From OLB11 sp041392835 (GTDB lineage: Bacteria; Bacteroidota; Bacteroidia; Chitinophagales; Chitinophagaceae), in NCBI GenBank assembly GCA_041392835.1, contig JAWKLF010000001.1, positions 868,001 to 932,000 of the forward strand: a stretch of DNA of 64,000 nucleotides, read 5' to 3'. Position 1 is the stretch's first letter. Each line of letters starts with the position of its first letter. Of this stretch, positions 33,177 through 41,672 are shown piece after piece. Below the pieces are notes generated by a model. The model ran no database searches, had not been told where the DNA came from, and saw nothing but the letters and a program-made list of their open reading frames with translations. Both the position numbers and the translations under genes were made by a program.

Positions 33177-34058
33177 ATGTCACTAGCCTATATTTTTCCT
33201 GGTCAGGGTTCTCAGTATCCGGGCATGGGAAAAGAATTGTATGAGAGCAATACACAAGCCAAAGAGCTTTTTGAACAAGCCAATGAAATTTTGGGTTTTA
33301 GAATTTCAGATATCATGTTCAGTGGCAGCGCAGACGATTTAAAACAAACCAAGGTCACACAGCCTGCTGTGTTCTTACATTCTGTAATATTATTTAAAGC
33401 CTCGGGCATAGCTATGCCAGCTATGGTGGCTGGTCATTCTTTGGGCGAGTTTTCGGCTTTGGTAGCCAATGGCACATTGAGTTTTGAGGATGGGTTAAAA
33501 TTGGTTTCAATACGAGCCAATGCTATGCAAAAAGCATGCGAACTAAAGCCCTCTACTATGGCTGCTGTACTCAACTTGGCTGACGAAAAAGTAGAAGAAA
33601 TTTGTGCATCCTTTCAGGATGAAGTAGTAGTAGCTGCGAATTATAACTGTCCAGGCCAATTAGTAATTTCAGGAAGTATACATGGAATAGAAATGGCTTG
33701 CGAAAAAATGAAAGAAGCAGGAGCCAAAAGAGCCTTAGTATTGCCTGTAGGGGGTGCTTTTCACTCACCACTTATGGAGCCAGCACGTATCGAGTTGCAG
33801 GCTGCAATAGAAAATACAATATTTGCTACTCCACAATGTCCTATCTATCAAAATGTACCAGCCTATGGTGTCAAAGATCCTATTGAAATCAAACAACACC
33901 TTATCACACAATTAACCGCACCCGTGCGATGGACACAATCTATTTTAAAAATGATAGAAGATGGTGCCACTCATTTTACCGAATGTGGACCAGGAAATGT
34001 ATTGCAAGGATTAGTAAAAAAAATAAATAAAGACATAGAAACTTCTGCTCAAAATTAA
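33177..34058 (+). CDS. fabD: Malonyl-CoA:ACP transacylase
   Basis: Loads malonyl groups onto acyl carrier protein for fatty acid synthesis. The 293 residues are the usual length. YIFPGQGSQYPGMGKELYE is at the start, the nucleophile elbow VAGHSLGEFSALVA (Ser about 88), the Arg region ISIRANAMQ-like (LVSIRANAMQKACE), the catalytic His in VGGAFHSPLM, and the terminal FTECGPGNVLQGLVKKI. It leads a same-strand block with a small membrane protein, an HhH protein and an acyl-CoA dehydrogenase, with gaps of 14 bp or less. Confidence 0.96.
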   Translation: MSLAYIFPGQGSQYPGMGKELYESNTQAKELFEQANEILGFRISDIMFSGSADDLKQTKVTQPAVFLHSVILFKASGIAMPAMVAGHSLGEFSALVANGTLSFEDGLKLVSIRANAMQKACELKPSTMAAVLNLADEKVEEICASFQDEVVVAANYNCPGQLVISGSIHGIEMACEKMKEAGAKRALVLPVGGAFHSPLMEPARIELQAAIENTIFATPQCPIYQNVPAYGVKDPIEIKQHLITQLTAPVRWTQSILKMIEDGATHFTECGPGNVLQGLVKKINKDIETSAQN

Positions 34059-34068
34059 ATTATATAAT

Positions 34069-34272
34069 ATGCTTAACAATATGAATAAGCTTAGCTACTT
34101 CACTGTTTTTTTAATAGTCATTGCTAGTGTTATAGTATTTTTTGGAGCATTGGCTAAGTTGGAGCATTGGGCAATAGCTAATCCGCTTCTTTCGCTGGGT
34201 ATAGTACTCGAATTACTTTGTGTGCTCTTGTTATTATTTATCTTTGTTTTTCGTTCTTTACAAAAAAAATGA
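34069..34272 (+). CDS. Small two-helix membrane protein, GldL-like N-terminal hairpin
   Basis: The 67-residue protein consists of two transmembrane helices (YFTVFLIVIASVIVFFGALA and LSLGIVLELLCVLLLLFIFV) joined by KLEHWAIANP. The 'GA..K..HW' loop and helix pair resemble the N-terminal membrane hairpin of GldL, the T9SS motor component, but the long cytoplasmic part of GldL is absent. A second ATG at 34081 is equally plausible as start. The gene is coupled to the next by an ATGA overlap. Function unknown. Confidence 0.6.
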   Translation: MLNNMNKLSYFTVFLIVIASVIVFFGALAKLEHWAIANPLLSLGIVLELLCVLLLLFIFVFRSLQKK

Positions 34273-35147
34273 AAAAGAATATTTGGAGCGACTTTGCTTT
34301 TACCAGAAATCAAGGTAGAGCCATATTGGTTTTATTGAGTCTTTTATTCTTATTGTCCCTTTATTTTTTTATACAGCCCTCTCTTACTCATCCCAAAGAA
34401 CAAGCAATTTCAAGCAATTGGGATACATTGATAGCAAACATAACATGGCAAGATTCGAATACCAAAATCTATTCGCCATCGTATAGCAAAGAAGAACCTG
34501 CCATGCTAAAACCCTTTACATTTAATCCCAATACACTCGATTCTGTGGGCTTTGCCAAAATGGGTATGCGACCCAAACTGATTAAAACTATTTTGAACTA
34601 CAGAAATAAAGGCGGAAAATTTTATAATAAAGAAAGCTTACAACGTATCTATGGGCTTTTTGATGAAGAATATAGGCAACTCGAAGCCTATATACAAATT
34701 CCAGAGTCGGGCTATAAAAATCAATTTCAAAAAACCAAAGAGCTATTGCATATAGAACTAAATACAGCCGATACGTCACAACTTAAGAAGCTGCCTATGA
34801 TAGGGGATAAGCTATCGCAAAATATCGTGCAGTATAGAAAACAATTGGGCGGATTTGCTTACACAGAACAACTCTTGGAAGTATATGGAATTAGTCCGGA
34901 AACCTTTGAGAAAATAAAAGACCAAGTATATGTAAATAAACATGCTATCCAAAAGCTCAACCTCAATGCCGCTACCTACCAAGAATTAAATATGCACCCT
35001 TATTTAAAAGGGGCATTGGCAAAAGCCATAGCTGATTATAGAAAACAACATGGCTATCAAATAAATAGACTCGATGAGTTGAAAGAAATTGAATTGGTTG
35101 ATGAAAAAATATTTCGTAAAATTGCACCATACTTGACTTTACAATAA
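34269..35147 (+). CDS. Helix-hairpin-helix (ComEA-like) membrane-anchored protein
   Basis: Starting at ATG 34269 (MKKNIWSDFAFTRNQGRAIL; overlap ATGA with the preceding stop) gives 292 residues. One N-terminal transmembrane helix (LVLLSLLFLLSLYFFIQP) is followed by three helix-hairpin-helix modules: FNPNTLDSVGFAKMGMRPKL, LNTADTSQLKKLPMIGDKLS and LNLNAATYQELNMHPYLKGA, each followed by an IV.YR-type helix. This is the ComEA-like layout widespread in Bacteroidota, though larger than classical ComEA. DNA binding in the periplasm and a role in uptake are inferred. comEC lies 30 kb away. Confidence 0.82.
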   Translation: MKKNIWSDFAFTRNQGRAILVLLSLLFLLSLYFFIQPSLTHPKEQAISSNWDTLIANITWQDSNTKIYSPSYSKEEPAMLKPFTFNPNTLDSVGFAKMGMRPKLIKTILNYRNKGGKFYNKESLQRIYGLFDEEYRQLEAYIQIPESGYKNQFQKTKELLHIELNTADTSQLKKLPMIGDKLSQNIVQYRKQLGGFAYTEQLLEVYGISPETFEKIKDQVYVNKHAIQKLNLNAATYQELNMHPYLKGALAKAIADYRKQHGYQINRLDELKEIELVDEKIFRKIAPYLTLQ

Positions 35148-35161
35148 AACATTAAACCACT

Positions 35162-36301
35162 ATGAATTTTACAGCTACTGATTTGCAAGGCCAAATAGCC
35201 AACATGATACAAGACTTTGCAGAAAAAAATATTCGACCTCAATTTATGGAGTGGGATGAAAGTCAAGAATTTCCAGTAGATGTGTTTAGAAAGTTGGGCG
35301 AATTGGGTTTGATGGGTGTTTTGATACCCAGTGAATATGGTGGCTCTGGCTTAAGCTATTTTGAATACATAACTGTGGTAAGCGAAATAGCCAAAGTATG
35401 TGGTTCTATTGGGCTTTCTGTGGCTGCTCACAATTCACTTTGTACCAATCATATATACAAATTTGCAAGTGATGAATTAAAGAAAAAGTATTTACCAAAA
35501 TTAGCTACAGGCCAGTGGATAGGTGCTTGGGCACTTACAGAAGCCAATACCGGATCTGATGCGGGCAATATGAAATGTGTGGCCGTACAAGAGGGCAATG
35601 ATTGGGTTATTAATGGTACTAAAAACTGGATTACGCATGGCAAAAGTGGCGACGTAGCTGTAGTACTTTGTAGAACAGGCGAGCCCAGAGCAAAAAATAA
35701 TATTACTGCATTCGCAATAGAAAAAGGCACCTCTGGTTTTTCGGCAGGAAAAAAAGAAAACAAATTGGGTATGCGTGCTTCCGAAACATGCGAATTGGTT
35801 TTCGATAATTGTAGAATATCAGACTCACAACGCTTGGGCAATATAGGCGAAGGTTTTAAACAAGCCATGATAATATTAGATGGAGGAAGAATTTCTATTG
35901 CATCTTTGGCATTGGGAATTGCCAAAGGAGCCTATGAGGCTTCTGTAAAATATGCTAAAGAAAGACAACAGTTTGATCAGTCTATAGCCAATTTTCAGGC
36001 TATACAATGGAAGCTCGCCGACATGGCCACACAGATTGAAGCAGCCGAACTGCTTATTTATCAGGCAGCCGATAAGCTGATGCGTGGCGAACCCATGACC
36101 AAAGAGAGTGCTATGGCAAAATATTATGCATCTGAAATATCCGTTAAGATAGCCACAGAAGCAGTGCAAATATTTGGTGGATATGGCTATACAAAAGATT
36201 TTCCAGTTGAAAAATACTATCGCGATAGCAAACTTTGCACTATTGGCGAAGGAACCAGCGAAATACAAAAGTTGGTAATAGCAAGAGATATACTCAAATA
36301 A
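35162..36301 (+). CDS. Acyl-CoA dehydrogenase (short-chain type)
   Basis: FAD enzyme that introduces the alpha-beta double bond in acyl-CoA, passing electrons to ETF. The 379 residues match the butyryl-CoA dehydrogenase size. Signatures are ALTEANTGSDAGNMKCVAVQ (signature 1), WITHGKSGDVAVVL, FDQSIANFQAIQWKLADM, QIFGGYGYTKDFPVEKYYRD, and the C-terminal IGEGTSEIQKLVIAR containing the catalytic Glu region. The last base of the TAA stop is the first base called for repeat copy D. It is the fourth gene of the fabD block. Confidence 0.95.
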   Translation: MNFTATDLQGQIANMIQDFAEKNIRPQFMEWDESQEFPVDVFRKLGELGLMGVLIPSEYGGSGLSYFEYITVVSEIAKVCGSIGLSVAAHNSLCTNHIYKFASDELKKKYLPKLATGQWIGAWALTEANTGSDAGNMKCVAVQEGNDWVINGTKNWITHGKSGDVAVVLCRTGEPRAKNNITAFAIEKGTSGFSAGKKENKLGMRASETCELVFDNCRISDSQRLGNIGEGFKQAMIILDGGRISIASLALGIAKGAYEASVKYAKERQQFDQSIANFQAIQWKLADMATQIEAAELLIYQAADKLMRGEPMTKESAMAKYYASEISVKIATEAVQIFGGYGYTKDFPVEKYYRDSKLCTIGEGTSEIQKLVIARDILK

Positions 36302-36364
36302 TACCAATCTTAAATTGGTTTCAAACCATTTTTTTGGTCTATTACAGAAGTATAATCGGTATAA
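36301..36364 (+). repeat. Family-1 repeat, copy D (internally deleted)
   Basis: 64 bp, ATACCAATCTTAAATTGG ... TATAATCGGTATAA: both ends of the family-1 element, but about 40 bp of the middle is missing. It abuts the acyl-CoA dehydrogenase stop codon (TAATACC). Confidence 0.75.
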
Positions 36365-36390
36365 TATTTTTTCAGATTTAAAAAAAAGAT

Positions 36391-36960
36391 TTAGTACTTT
36401 GATCTTACACGACTAAGTGTTTCTAATCGCATGCCCAAAAAGGAAGCAATGTGTTTCAGCGGAATTTGCTCTATGAGATGCGGATAGGTGTTTTGAAAAA
36501 AATGCCATTTTTGTTCTGCACTTTGCTTACGTAGTCGAAACAAATGTTCTTCGCTACTGGCATAATAACGTTCTGTAAAATAACGAACAATAAAATTGTA
36601 CTCAAGATACTTATGCAATAAATGTTGCTGCTGTTCAAAGCTTATCTGTGCTATTTCTGTTTTTTCCATAGCCTCTATAAATTCATATCCCGTTTTTTGC
36701 GAATAAAAACTATTGACAGAAAGTACCACCTCGCCAGCCTGAGTAAACCTCGAAGTAATATCTTCTCCTTCATGTATATAATAAGAGCGCAGCATGCCAC
36801 AGAGCACAGCCGTTACCTGTTTTGCACATTGCCCCTCTCTTAAAATATGATCATGTTTTGCTAGGGAAACGATTTTAGTATTCTCTTCTAACTCATTTCG
36901 TAAACCTTCGCTGAGAGGATATATGGAATGTAGTTTATCTAGAAATGCATGTAAAATCAT
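36391..36960 (-). CDS. Crp/Fnr-family transcriptional regulator
   Basis: The 189-residue protein has an N-terminal cyclic-nucleotide-binding fold (about 20-115): IVSLAKHDHILREGQCAKQV, AVLCGMLRSYYIHEGEDITS, VVLSVNSFYSQKTGYEFIEA. A helical linker follows, then a short C-terminal HTH (IPLKHIASFLGMRLETLSRV). No Cys ligands for an Fe-S cluster are present, so it is not FNR-like in sensing. This short Crp-like type is common in Bacteroidota. It is monocistronic, on the strand opposite to the fabD block; targets unknown. Confidence 0.85.
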   Translation of the reverse strand: MILHAFLDKLHSIYPLSEGLRNELEENTKIVSLAKHDHILREGQCAKQVTAVLCGMLRSYYIHEGEDITSRFTQAGEVVLSVNSFYSQKTGYEFIEAMEKTEIAQISFEQQQHLLHKYLEYNFIVRYFTERYYASSEEHLFRLRKQSAEQKWHFFQNTYPHLIEQIPLKHIASFLGMRLETLSRVRSKY

Positions 36961-37047
36961 TATTAAAAAAAAACTACTCGAATATAAGTTGGAAAAAGGG
37001 ATTTCGTATAGTTCTAATTGTAGAAATAAAAAGGTAGGTAAAAAAAA

Positions 37048-37608
37048 CTATCGTCTTGAAAGGTCGAAACGACCATCGGTAAGTGCGATTTCAATACCTT
37101 TATTATTTACTAAAGTACCTGAGAATCTGCCAGCAAAAATGTCGTCTTTTATATTTCCACTAAAATATGAATTATACAAGAAAAGAGTAACATGTAAATT
37201 AATTTTGTGTGTACTATCCGTATAAAAGTAATCGTCACCTTTATAAAAACGGCAATTCAATTCCACTTTACTATTTCCTACATCATAATATACCATCTTT
37301 TCAGTAAATCTAATTTCTAATACTAAATCTTGATAATCATCGTTTCGAGTATCGATTTCAATGCTAGTATCCTTAGGAAACGAATCGTTTCTAATACTAA
37401 ATATAGCATAAGAACCTGTTCCGAGATTTAAACCAATGCCTGGTAATGAACCGCTTGCAAAAAATGCTTTTCCATCAATATAGCATCCAAATGTATTAGC
37501 GCCTGTTTGGGTGGCAGGTGGCAAGTCGGGTTTACTTATGGTTTTTTTCTTGCAAGCAAAATGCAATTTGGCAAAAAGCAAAATGGGTAATAGGTGTGTG
37601 AGTTTCAT
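37048..37608 (-). CDS. Lipoprotein, paralogue 1 of a tandem pair
   Basis: The 186-residue product has a lipoprotein signal (LLFAKLHFAC), then KKKTISKPDLPPATQTGA and TFGCYIDGKAFFASG, followed by a beta-rich domain ending GIEIALTDGRFDLSRR. The 'TFGC.IDGK' opening and the IAGTFSG/DGRFDL ending resemble small periplasmic carbohydrate- or ligand-binding-like domains in Bacteroidota, but I cannot name a family. The neighbour at 37.7 kb is its tandem copy. The leader of the mature protein is almost identical at DNA level in both genes. Confidence 0.72.
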   Translation of the reverse strand: MKLTHLLPILLFAKLHFACKKKTISKPDLPPATQTGANTFGCYIDGKAFFASGSLPGIGLNLGTGSYAIFSIRNDSFPKDTSIEIDTRNDDYQDLVLEIRFTEKMVYYDVGNSKVELNCRFYKGDDYFYTDSTHKINLHVTLFLYNSYFSGNIKDDIFAGRFSGTLVNNKGIEIALTDGRFDLSRR

Positions 37609-37677
37609 GATATATTTTTTTATTGTGTTAAATGAAATTGCTAAATGAATTGTTTATATAACAAATAAAAAATTCTT

Positions 37678-38226
37678 TTATTGAAGGGATAAATCAAATC
37701 GTCCATCCGTTACCTGTATAACAGTACCATCTTTATTAATCATACTGCCACTAAATGTTCCTGCAAGAATACCGCCAGATGAAAATCCTGTGAATTTATT
37801 AAAATGTATCTTTAATGTATGGGTAGAATCAGTTTCAAATAGATTTGAACCAGTAGGTACTGTAGAGTTACTATAGTCTCCATATAATCCTTGAAATTCG
37901 AAAAAATCCTCTCCAACTTCATAGTCCATAGTTTCCATATCTTTATACCGAATTCCAATATAAAAATCTTGATTTGGCTCTTCTCTACTTGTTGAAATAG
38001 TTAAACACACATTAGAACCATATTTAATTTTACTAAAGTAAGCATAGGTTTCCACTCCCATAATTTTCTCTCCAGCAGTAGAATATGGTTTTCCATCAAT
38101 ATAGCATCCAAAGGTAAAAGCACCTGTTTGGGTGGCAGGAGGCAAGTCGGGTTTACTTATGGTTTTTTTCTTGCAAGCGCAAAGGCTTAGTGTACTAATG
38201 AATAAGATTAAAAGAAGTTGCTTCAT
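37678..38226 (-). CDS. Lipoprotein, paralogue 2 of a tandem pair
   Basis: Starting at ATG 38226 (MKQLLLILFISTLSLCAC), the 182-residue lipoprotein carries the same KKKTISKPDLPPATQTGA and FGCYIDGKPYSTAGE segment as its neighbour and the same C-terminal VTDGRFDL. The middle has diverged. A longer ATG at 38268 is rejected because it would put a charged leader before the signal peptide. It is the upstream member of the pair, and a 69-bp gap without a visible terminator separates the two. Confidence 0.72.
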   Translation of the reverse strand: MKQLLLILFISTLSLCACKKKTISKPDLPPATQTGAFTFGCYIDGKPYSTAGEKIMGVETYAYFSKIKYGSNVCLTISTSREEPNQDFYIGIRYKDMETMDYEVGEDFFEFQGLYGDYSNSTVPTGSNLFETDSTHTLKIHFNKFTGFSSGGILAGTFSGSMINKDGTVIQVTDGRFDLSLQ

Positions 38227-38306
38227 ATTGCACTGTTTTAATTCAAAGTTCAAAACAATTAAACACAATAATATTGACCTATGTCAAAAAATTACCTAAA
38301 GCACTA

Positions 38307-38465
38307 ACTGTTCGACATTTGTAATGTCGTACTGCTATCGGCGGTTTTGTAAACCGTATATATATATCCACTCGCTCAAGAATAATCACAAACACTGGCG
38401 CAGTATAGGGAAAATTCATTATGAGATTGCACATATAATGTGGATGAAAGATATTAATTTTGATG
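38307..38465 (-). repeat. Family-2 interspersed repeat, copy 2 (inverted relative to copy 1)
   Basis: 159 bp that, reverse-complemented, matches 18054-18215. It contains hairpins CGACAT-TTGTA-ATGTCG (38313 onward) and CGGTTT-TGT-AAACCG. Non-coding. Confidence 0.85.
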
Positions 38466-38468
38466 TTT

Positions 38469-38512
38469 TACCAATCTTAAATTGGTTTGCGACAAAAATT
38501 ACTTTGGTATTA
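38469..38512 (+). repeat. Family-1 repeat fragment (copy F)
   Basis: TACCAATCTTAAATTGGTTT start as in family 1, then a diverged or truncated body ending in TTGGTATTA, 4 bp after the family-2 copy. Confidence 0.6.
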
Positions 38513-38518
38513 ACCCTA

Positions 38519-38556
38519 GTTATGCAATAGAAATGACCGAAAGGAGTGAACTACTT
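38519..38556 (+). repeat. Family-3 repeat, left-end fragment
   Basis: GTTATGCAATAGAAATGACC...GGAGTGAACTACTT matches 13694-13731 with about three differences in 38 bp. The right half of the 13.7 kb element is absent. Confidence 0.75.
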
Positions 38557-38589
38557 TTATTATACAACACGATTCCCTCAAAAATGATT

Positions 38590-38597
38590 TACCTTTG
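38590..38597 (+). promoter_or_regulatory. ccsA -7 box (TACCTTTG)
   Basis: Exact TAnnTTTG match. It overlaps the first possible TTG start (38595) of the ccsA frame, so translation should start further down, at TTG 38619. The upstream half of this promoter is formed by the repeat cluster. Confidence 0.6.
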
Positions 38598-38618
38598 GCA
38601 TTCCCAAAACAAAATTCA

Positions 38619-41039
38619 TTGGATACCCCATTCTTAAACGAACATCTTACACCAGGCTTATTAGGCAAATTATTTACTATACTATCCTTTGTGGGTGCCC
38701 TGGCTTCTTTAGTAGCATTTACTTTATCAAGCCAATCAAAGTTAGCTGCCAATCAATATCATTGGAATAGATTAGGAAAATGGAGTTTTGCTGTGCATAG
38801 CATTAGCATAATAGCCATATTCATTACATTGTTTTATATTATTTTCAATCATTACTTCGAATACTACTATGCGTGGTCGCACTCTAGCAGAGCATTGCCA
38901 TTTAAGTACTTATTGAGTTGTTTTTGGGAAGGACAAGAAGGTAGTTTTTTACTATGGGCTACTTGGCATTGTGTGTTGAGTTTTTTTGTGTTGAGAAAAA
39001 AATCGGATTGGCAATCGCCAGCTATGGCTGTTATATCCTTGGTTCAAGTTTTTTTAAGTTTGGCCATTTTAGGTTTATATATAGGCGATATCAAATTGGG
39101 TTCATCGCCTTTTGCACTCTTACGAGATCAAATGCAGAATGCACCTATTTTTCAACAAGGCAATTATTTAGAATTTATCAAAGATGGCAATGGTTTAAAT
39201 CCATTATTACAAAACTATTGGATGGTCATACACCCTCCTGTCTTGTTTTTGGGTTTTGCAGCGTGTTTATTTCCATTTGCCTATACTATGGCAGCATTAT
39301 GGAAAAATCAATATGAGGATATACAAAAGCCTCTTATAAAATGGTCATTATTTGCAGGTATGGTTTTAGGTACCGGCATCATGATGGGTGGTGCATGGGC
39401 TTACGAAAGTTTAAATTTTGGGGGTTACTGGGCTTGGGACCCGGTTGAAAATGCTTCGCTGGTGCCTTGGCTTATGGCCATAGCTGGTTTGCACACCGCT
39501 GTTGTTTACAAGGCTACGGGTTATTCGCTCAAAGCCACATTTGTATTTTTCATCTTTTCTTTTGTATTAGTGGTGTATTCTACCTTTTTAACCCGTACAG
39601 GCATTTTAGGCGAAACCTCAGTACATGCATTTACTGGGGAAGGCAGTGCGCTATTCAATCATTTATTAGTGTTCTTGCTCGTGTTTTTGCTATGGGGTTT
39701 GGTATTGTTTTTTATTCGATTAAAACAAATACCAGATAAGAAAAAAGAAGAAGAGGCTCTGAGCTCAAGAGAGTTTTGGATGTTTGTAGGAGCTTTGCTG
39801 TTTAGTATTTCGGTCATTCAAATTACCTATACTACCTCCATGCCTGTTTGGAACAAACTTTTTGGAACCAAACTTACCATAGCAGACCCTATAAGTCACT
39901 ATAATAAATATCAATTGTGGATTACTTTGTTGGTAGTATTAGGTACAGCCACTATTTATTATTTGAAATTTAAAAACACAAATGCAAAAGATTTTTTAAA
40001 CAAATTAAGCATTCCTTTTATCCTTTCTTTACTCTTTGGCAGTTTGCTTGTTTATTTTCAAGAAATAAAATCAATACCCGTAGCTATATTTTCCTATGCT
40101 GCATGTTTTAGTGTCATAGCCAATGCCTATTATATGTTGAGATACATAAAATGGAATCTGATAAAATGGGGTGGCTCTATATCACATTTGGGGTTTGCAT
40201 TGATGATGGTAGGTATTATTTTATCTAGTTATAATAAAGAAGTAGTATCTATCAATAGATTGGGAGTAGCATTTCCGATGGGCAAAGATTCTGAAGAAGA
40301 AAATGCCAAAGAAAGTAGAGAAAACCTGCTATTGTTTAGAAATATACCCGTTTCTATGGGCGGTTACTATCTTACTTATTTGGGCGATACTGTAGTAGAG
40401 CCCAACCATTATTATAAAGTACGGTATCAGAAATTTGAAAAAGATACTGGGCGTGTAAAGGAAGAATTTGTTTTAATGCCCAATGCACAAATAAACCCAA
40501 AAATGGGTTTGGTTTCCAGTCCAGATAGTAAACATTATTGGACACACGATTTGTTTACTTATATCACTTCGACTGTAGATAAATCTAAAAAAACAGATAC
40601 TACAAGCTATACCACCTCAAAGGTTAAACAAGGTGATAGCATCTTTTTTGCCTCAGGCTATATGATTTTTGATGGTTTTGAAACCAATACTCAAAATGAT
40701 AAGCATGTGCAAGCACATGATATAGCCGTAGGAGCCAAACTCAAAGTTTTTAATCTGGAAGGATTTGTGGGCAATGTAAAGCCACTTTATATTATTCGGA
40801 ATAATACCGAAATATTAATAGAGGATACCCTGCAAAGCATGCAACTATACACTCGATTTTCAAAAATTCATACACAAGAAAATGCAGTAACTATTGAACA
40901 CAAGCTACCTGCAGCCATGGATGATTATATCATTATGAAGGCTATTTTATTCCCATATATCAACGTTTTGTGGTTTGGAACCGTCTTAATGATATTAGGC
41001 TTTTTTATTAGCCTATTGAAACGATTAAAAGCGAAATAA
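38619..41039 (+). CDS. ccsA: Cytochrome c biogenesis protein CcsA (CcmF/ResC-like)
   Basis: Multi-spanning inner-membrane protein of heme delivery and ligation for c-type cytochromes. The frame has no ATG near its start. TTG 38619 (read as MDTPFLNEHLTPGLLG) gives 806 residues and fits both the -7 box and the family start. Features are WEGQEGSFLLWATWH, the heme-handling NYWMVIHPPVLFLGFAAC, the Trp-rich motif NFGGYWAWDPVENASLVPWL, and STFLTRTGILGETSVHAF. A periplasmic domain of about 200 residues and a final helix (INVLWFGTVLMILGFFISLL) follow. CcsB/ResB and other cytochrome genes are not adjacent. Confidence 0.9.
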   Translation: MDTPFLNEHLTPGLLGKLFTILSFVGALASLVAFTLSSQSKLAANQYHWNRLGKWSFAVHSISIIAIFITLFYIIFNHYFEYYYAWSHSSRALPFKYLLSCFWEGQEGSFLLWATWHCVLSFFVLRKKSDWQSPAMAVISLVQVFLSLAILGLYIGDIKLGSSPFALLRDQMQNAPIFQQGNYLEFIKDGNGLNPLLQNYWMVIHPPVLFLGFAACLFPFAYTMAALWKNQYEDIQKPLIKWSLFAGMVLGTGIMMGGAWAYESLNFGGYWAWDPVENASLVPWLMAIAGLHTAVVYKATGYSLKATFVFFIFSFVLVVYSTFLTRTGILGETSVHAFTGEGSALFNHLLVFLLVFLLWGLVLFFIRLKQIPDKKKEEEALSSREFWMFVGALLFSISVIQITYTTSMPVWNKLFGTKLTIADPISHYNKYQLWITLLVVLGTATIYYLKFKNTNAKDFLNKLSIPFILSLLFGSLLVYFQEIKSIPVAIFSYAACFSVIANAYYMLRYIKWNLIKWGGSISHLGFALMMVGIILSSYNKEVVSINRLGVAFPMGKDSEEENAKESRENLLLFRNIPVSMGGYYLTYLGDTVVEPNHYYKVRYQKFEKDTGRVKEEFVLMPNAQINPKMGLVSSPDSKHYWTHDLFTYITSTVDKSKKTDTTSYTTSKVKQGDSIFFASGYMIFDGFETNTQNDKHVQAHDIAVGAKLKVFNLEGFVGNVKPLYIIRNNTEILIEDTLQSMQLYTRFSKIHTQENAVTIEHKLPAAMDDYIIMKAILFPYINVLWFGTVLMILGFFISLLKRLKAK

Positions 41040-41102
41040 TATTTTTATTAAAAAATAAATTATATTTACCCATTAGAAATGATTAATAAAGAACAAGTAA
41101 AC

Positions 41103-41645
41103 ATGAAAACGATTGTTTTAACAGCCCTCAGCACATTCATTTTATTTTTTTCAATAGCCTATACGGGTTGCAAGCCAGATAAATGCAAAAACGTTACCTG
41201 TGCCTATTCGGGTACATGTAAAGATGGTAGTTGTATTTGTCAAACAGGATATGAAGGCACGCATTGTGAAACTATAATGCGAGAAAAATTCAAAGGTATT
41301 TGGAATGTTAATGAAGATGGCTCATTGACAGGGGCAGCACAGTATACTATGAGCATTGAAGAAGGCGACGTAATCAATGAAGTGAAAATAAGAAATTTCC
41401 AAAATCATTTTCAAGAACCCGTTATAGGTGTAGTACACAATGACAGCATAGTGATTCCTATTCAAAGTTTTTCAAATGGATATACAGTTGATGGCGTAGG
41501 TTATATTGTTGGCACTAATCCTCTTAACCAACACTACTACCAGCATGCTGTAGTATATGTATATTACAAAGTAGTAAATAATATAGGTGTTGTTAACGAA
41601 TACGGTACTGGAGGCTCTAATGGTCCTTCATTATGGAGTAAATAA
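41103..41645 (+). CDS. EGF-like domain lipoprotein
   Basis: Starting at ATG 41103 (MKTIVLTALSTFILFFS), the 180-residue product has a lipobox IAYTGC, then an EGF-like module with six Cys: CKNVTCAYSGTCKDGSCICQ and TGYEGTHCE. The remaining 130 residues are beta-rich (FKGIWNVNEDGSLTGAAQYT, PVIGVVHNDSIVIPIQSF). Bacteroidota encode many such EGF-plus-beta lipoproteins; function unknown. It lies 63 bp after ccsA and may share its transcript. Confidence 0.75.
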   Translation: MKTIVLTALSTFILFFSIAYTGCKPDKCKNVTCAYSGTCKDGSCICQTGYEGTHCETIMREKFKGIWNVNEDGSLTGAAQYTMSIEEGDVINEVKIRNFQNHFQEPVIGVVHNDSIVIPIQSFSNGYTVDGVGYIVGTNPLNQHYYQHAVVYVYYKVVNNIGVVNEYGTGGSNGPSLWSK

Positions 41646-41672
41646 TATCTCTTTTTTATAAAATTTTTATTC

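Noticed and set aside
35449..36307. Two minus-strand ORFs opposite the acyl-CoA dehydrogenase
   Set aside because: Both are antisense shadows; the dehydrogenase signatures on the plus strand are decisive.
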